8,589 bases of DNA from Archangium sp. GTDB taxonomy: Bacteria; Myxococcota; Myxococcia; Myxococcales; Myxococcaceae. The stretch lies in contig JAEUJR010000203.1 of the NCBI GenBank assembly GCA_016793585.1, positions 1 through 8,589 of the forward strand. Direction: 5' to 3'. Made by a program: the position numbers and the translations under genes. A model generated the notes under the pieces. It made no database searches. It had not been told where the DNA came from and saw only the letters and a list, made by a program, of their open reading frames with translations. Below are positions 6,189 through 8,589 of the stretch, piece after piece. How positions within the stretch are numbered: the first letter of the stretch is position 1; the number at the start of each line of letters is the position of its first letter.

Positions 6189-7217
6189 ATGTCGCTCGAC
6201 GCCGTGAAGTGTCAGGACCGCGCCATCGCCGCCCTCGAAGCGGGCCTGGCCCGTGGCCAGGTTCACCATGCGTGGCTCTTCACGGGCCCCGAGGGCGTGG
6301 GCAAAGAGCTGGCGGCCATCGGGCTCGCCCAGGCGCTCACCTGCCCCGAGAAGCCGAACGTGGGGTGCGGCACCTGCGCCAGCTGCCGCCGCGTCGACAA
6401 GCGCAACCACCCCGACGTCACCGTGCTGATGCCCGAAGACGAGCTGGTGAAGCGTGGGCTCGCCGGCCGCAGCGACTTCGATCACACGCCCTCGCGCGAC
6501 ATTCGCATCGAGCAGATACGCCAGCTGCAGGAGCGCCTCGCCTTCCGCGCGCTCGAGTCGAAGACGAAGGTGGCGATTCTGATCACCGCGCACGCGATGA
6601 ACCCGCCCGCGCAGAACGCGCTGCTCAAGACGCTGGAAGAGCCACCGAAGGGCACCGTGCTCATCCTCGTCTCGTCCGCGCAGGACAAGCTGCTGCCCAC
6701 CATTCGCAGTCGCTGCGCCAAGGCCACCTTCGGCCCGCTGCCGGTGGAGTTCCTCGCCGAGAAGCTCAAGGGCCAGAAGAAGGCCGTCGACGACGCGACC
6801 GCGCTGCAGGCCGCCGCGATGGCAGGTGGCTCGATGGCCCGTGCGCTCGCCTTCGACATCGACGCGCTGGCCGAGCGCAAGAGCATCATCGAGCGGTTCG
6901 AAGCGCTCGACCCGGCCGACGCACGTGGCTGGCTCTCGCTGGCCGAGGTGCTCAGCGAAGACCGCGCCACCGCCGAGATCGCGCTCGACGTGCTGCAGGT
7001 GTGGCTGCGTGACGTGCAGGTCGCGCAGGTGCCCGACGCGAAGCTGGTGAATGGTGATCTGCAGCCGCTCGCCATCGCCGCCGCCTCGAAGGTGTCACCG
7101 GCGGGCCTCCACCGCCGCAACCTGCTCATCGACGAGGCTCGCAACGCCATCACCCAGCGCAACGGCGCCATTCGTATTCAGCTCGAGCGCATGTTCGTCG
7201 AGATGTTCGCGGGCTGA
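6189..7217 (+). CDS. holB: DNA polymerase III subunit delta' (clamp-loader)
   Basis: The protein has 342 residues, the usual length for delta', an AAA+ subunit of the clamp loader that opens and loads the beta sliding clamp in the cytoplasm. It shows HHAWLFTGPEGVGKE (26-40) as a P-loop, a four-cysteine zinc module (C52, C60, C63, C66) with spacing close to that of E. coli delta', NALLKTLEEPP (143-153) and the SRC motif (174-176) that supplies the arginine finger to the neighbouring subunit. The P-loop keeps Lys39 but has Glu40 where Ser/Thr normally coordinates magnesium, so ATP hydrolysis by this subunit is doubtful; delta' is generally not the ATPase. The ATG at 6189 lacks a Shine-Dalgarno sequence and follows a GCTACAAG element. 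The downstream transporter starts 6 bp after the stop, so the two are probably co-transcribed. Confidence 0.93.
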   Translation: MSLDAVKCQDRAIAALEAGLARGQVHHAWLFTGPEGVGKELAAIGLAQALTCPEKPNVGCGTCASCRRVDKRNHPDVTVLMPEDELVKRGLAGRSDFDHTPSRDIRIEQIRQLQERLAFRALESKTKVAILITAHAMNPPAQNALLKTLEEPPKGTVLILVSSAQDKLLPTIRSRCAKATFGPLPVEFLAEKLKGQKKAVDDATALQAAAMAGGSMARALAFDIDALAERKSIIERFEALDPADARGWLSLAEVLSEDRATAEIALDVLQVWLRDVQVAQVPDAKLVNGDLQPLAIAAASKVSPAGLHRRNLLIDEARNAITQRNGAIRIQLERMFVEMFAG

Positions 7218-7223
7218 GCCACC

Positions 7224-8468
7224 ATGGAGCGCCGCGCCCCCGCCGCCTGGAAGCTCGGGCTGCTCTCGTTGCTGTACTTCGTGCAGGGGCTGCCGTTCGG
7301 CTTTCAGTCGAAGGGCCTCAAGCTGCTGCTCGCCGACGACAAGTCAGTGCCGATGACGGCCGTAACGCTGCTGGGCCTGCTCTCGTTGCCCTGGAGCTTC
7401 AAGCCCGTCTGGGCGCCGCTCGTCGATCGGTACGGCTCCGAGCAGTTTGGCCGCCGCAAGTCGTGGATCGTGCCGTTGATGGTGTTGCTCGCCCTGGCGC
7501 TCGCCGGCGCCGGCTTCACGCCGTACCCCGAGCTGCTGGTGCCGCTGCTCGGCGTCGTGCTGTTGATGAACGTCTTCGCCTCGATGCAAGACGTGCCGGT
7601 CGACGGGCTCGCGGTCGATCTGCTCTCGGAGCACGAGCTGGGCGCAGGCAACGCGGCGCAGGTGTCGGCGTACAAGATCGGCATGGCGGTGGGCGGCTCG
7701 ATCTTCATCGGCTTCTTGCTGCCGAGGCTCGGCTGGCAGGGGGGCTTCTTCGGGCTCGCGGCGATCGCGGCGCTGGCCACGGTGGCGATGCTGCGGGTCG
7801 AAGAGCCGAGACGCGCCCACGTGTCGACCGGGCCCGTCGAGCGGCCGACGTTCAAGGAGATCGCCCGCCGCGCGTGGCAGCTGGTCGCGAAGCCTGGCGG
7901 TCTGTGGCTCGTGCTCTTCGTCGCCACCTACAAGATGGGCGAGGCGCTCTCGGACTCGGTGTTCGAGCCGTACCTGCAGCGCGTGCTGCACTTCACGAAA
8001 GAAGACGTCGCCTCGTTTGCGCTCGTCGGTCAGCTGGGCTCGTTGCTGGGCTCCATCGCGGGGGGCGTGGTGGCGGCCCGAATGTCGCTCTTGCGCGCGG
8101 TGGGCACGACGTCGGCCGTTCGGGCGCTCTCGCTCGTGGCCATGTGGGCGCTCGCCGCAGGCCTGCTGCCGGGCACGCCGTCGATCATCTACGGCATCAC
8201 CAGCCTCGAGCACTTCTTCGCCGGCCTCGTCACCACCTGCATGTTCGCCTTCATGATGTCGAAGGTCGATCGGTCGGTGGGCGCGACGCACTTCACGTTG
8301 CTCGCCGCGGTGGAGGTGCTGGGGAAGTCGCCGACGGGGCTCGTCTCGGGCGCGCTCGTCGACGAGCTCGGCTGGGCGCCCGTCTTCCTCATCGGCGCGG
8401 CGCTGTCGTGGGCGTTCCTGGGGCTGCTCATTCCCCTTCGGGAGCGGCCGGCACCACAGGCTTCGTGA
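7224..8468 (+). CDS. MFS transporter of the AmpG/PAT (SLC33-like) family
   Basis: This 414-residue integral membrane protein has about 12 hydrophobic helices. Family-like blocks are YFVQGLPFGFQ (18-28), LPWSFKPVWAPLVDRYG (55-71), MQDVPVDGLAVDLL (121-134), YKMGEALSDSVFEPYL (236-251), and a late segment with HFFAGLVTTCMFAFMMS followed by ATHFTLLAAVEVLGK (330-368). These match the peptide/acetyl-CoA/drug transporter branch that includes AmpG, which imports anhydro-muropeptides, and SLC33A1, an acetyl-CoA carrier. A basic loop (about 195-222) separates the two six-helix halves. The substrate cannot be settled from sequence; muropeptide recycling is one option. No beta-lactamase or recycling gene is nearby. 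It starts 6 bp after holB without a Shine-Dalgarno sequence, implying co-transcription. The last 41 bases overlap the convergent receiver-domain gene. Confidence 0.87.
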   Translation: MERRAPAAWKLGLLSLLYFVQGLPFGFQSKGLKLLLADDKSVPMTAVTLLGLLSLPWSFKPVWAPLVDRYGSEQFGRRKSWIVPLMVLLALALAGAGFTPYPELLVPLLGVVLLMNVFASMQDVPVDGLAVDLLSEHELGAGNAAQVSAYKIGMAVGGSIFIGFLLPRLGWQGGFFGLAAIAALATVAMLRVEEPRRAHVSTGPVERPTFKEIARRAWQLVAKPGGLWLVLFVATYKMGEALSDSVFEPYLQRVLHFTKEDVASFALVGQLGSLLGSIAGGVVAARMSLLRAVGTTSAVRALSLVAMWALAAGLLPGTPSIIYGITSLEHFFAGLVTTCMFAFMMSKVDRSVGATHFTLLAAVEVLGKSPTGLVSGALVDELGWAPVFLIGAALSWAFLGLLIPLRERPAPQAS

Positions 8469-8589
8469 CGCCTGCGATCGCGCGCACGAGATCGTTGTAC
8501 GAGACCGGCTTGGCCAGGCACTCGTTCATGCCGGCGCGCTGACAAGCTTCGCGATCTTCACTCGACGCCGACGCGGTGAGCGCGATGAT
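8428..8589 (-). CDS. Receiver (REC) domain protein, C-terminal end only
   Basis: On the minus strand the frame is open from the window edge to TGA at 8430-8428, giving 53 visible residues. They read IIALTASASSEDREAC, then GMNECLAKPVSYNDLVRAI, which is the last third of a response-regulator receiver domain: the conserved Thr/Ser of beta-4 (T5 of the fragment), the GM turn, and the invariant Lys of the KP motif (K27). About 13 Pro/Val-rich residues follow and the protein ends. The ALTA...GM...KP wording is typical of receiver domains at the C-terminus of hybrid histidine kinases, but a single-domain regulator is also possible. The phosphorylated Asp and everything upstream lie outside the window. 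Its stop is inside the transporter's 3' end, a 41-bp convergent overlap. Confidence 0.85.
   Translation of the reverse strand: MIALTASASSEDREACQRAGMNECLAKPVSYNDLVRAIAGVTKPVVPAAPEGE

Noticed and set aside
5283..6593. Minus-strand frame (436 codons) across the same region
   Set aside because: Arg/Ala-rich shadow; both real genes there have family motifs.
5687..7012. Forward-strand frame (441 codons) spanning the channel/holB divergent gap
   Set aside because: The product is Arg-rich, crosses two well-supported genes in wrong frames, and has no recognisable domain.
8475..8497. GCGATCGC palindrome and CGATC/GATCG stem near the transporter end
   Set aside because: Short, GC-rich, without a T-run, and inside the receiver coding sequence. 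Expected by chance at this composition.
7344..8542. Open frames on both strands overlapping the MFS transporter
   Set aside because: The products are Arg/His/Gly-rich shadows, while the transporter frame carries AmpG/PAT family blocks throughout.

Overview
The window is gene-dense, high-G+C bacterial DNA with strong G/C bias at third codon positions. It has no RNA gene, CRISPR array, insertion sequence or sizeable intergenic gap. Codon style, the protein families present (a myxobacterial-type lantibiotic dehydratase, a DUF2007-like domain, a cyclic-nucleotide-regulated MscS channel) and the near absence of Shine-Dalgarno sequences suggest a myxobacterium or a relative (Myxococcota). This placement rests on style and remembered homologues, not on a marker gene.

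Layout: (1) 2-1429 (+) is the 3' part of a lantibiotic dehydratase-family gene that begins outside the window and stops where the glutamylation (LanB N) domain normally ends. (2) 1461-4689 (+) is a tightly coupled three-gene run: an M28 zinc peptidase, a divergent SecY-like membrane protein with an extra C-terminal DUF2007-like domain, and a small Cys-rich zinc-ribbon/B-box-like protein with two membrane helices. The junctions are TGATG and ATGA overlaps. (3) 4664-6130 (-) is an MscS-type channel carrying a cyclic-nucleotide-binding domain, convergent with and overlapping the previous run. (4) From a 58-bp divergent promoter region, 6189-7217 (+) encodes the DNA polymerase III delta' subunit (holB), followed after 6 bp by an AmpG/PAT-type MFS transporter at 7224-8468 (+). 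(5) 8428-8589 (-) is the C-terminal end of a response-regulator receiver domain, probably from a hybrid histidine kinase, again overlapping its convergent neighbour.

The best candidate for something undescribed is region 2. A SecY-fold protein that keeps the overall order of SecY membrane segments, but has lost recognisable ribosome/SecA-contact and signature residues, is fused to a DUF2007-like domain. It is translationally coupled to an apparently exported metallopeptidase and to a zinc-finger membrane protein. The reading is that it is a specialised SecY paralogue or membrane scaffold rather than the housekeeping translocon; its function cannot be read from the sequence. Secondary points are the elimination-domain-less LanB (split LanB or PEARL-like), probable leaderless promoters with TA-rich hexamers 6-9 nt upstream of three start codons, and two antisense 3' overlaps.
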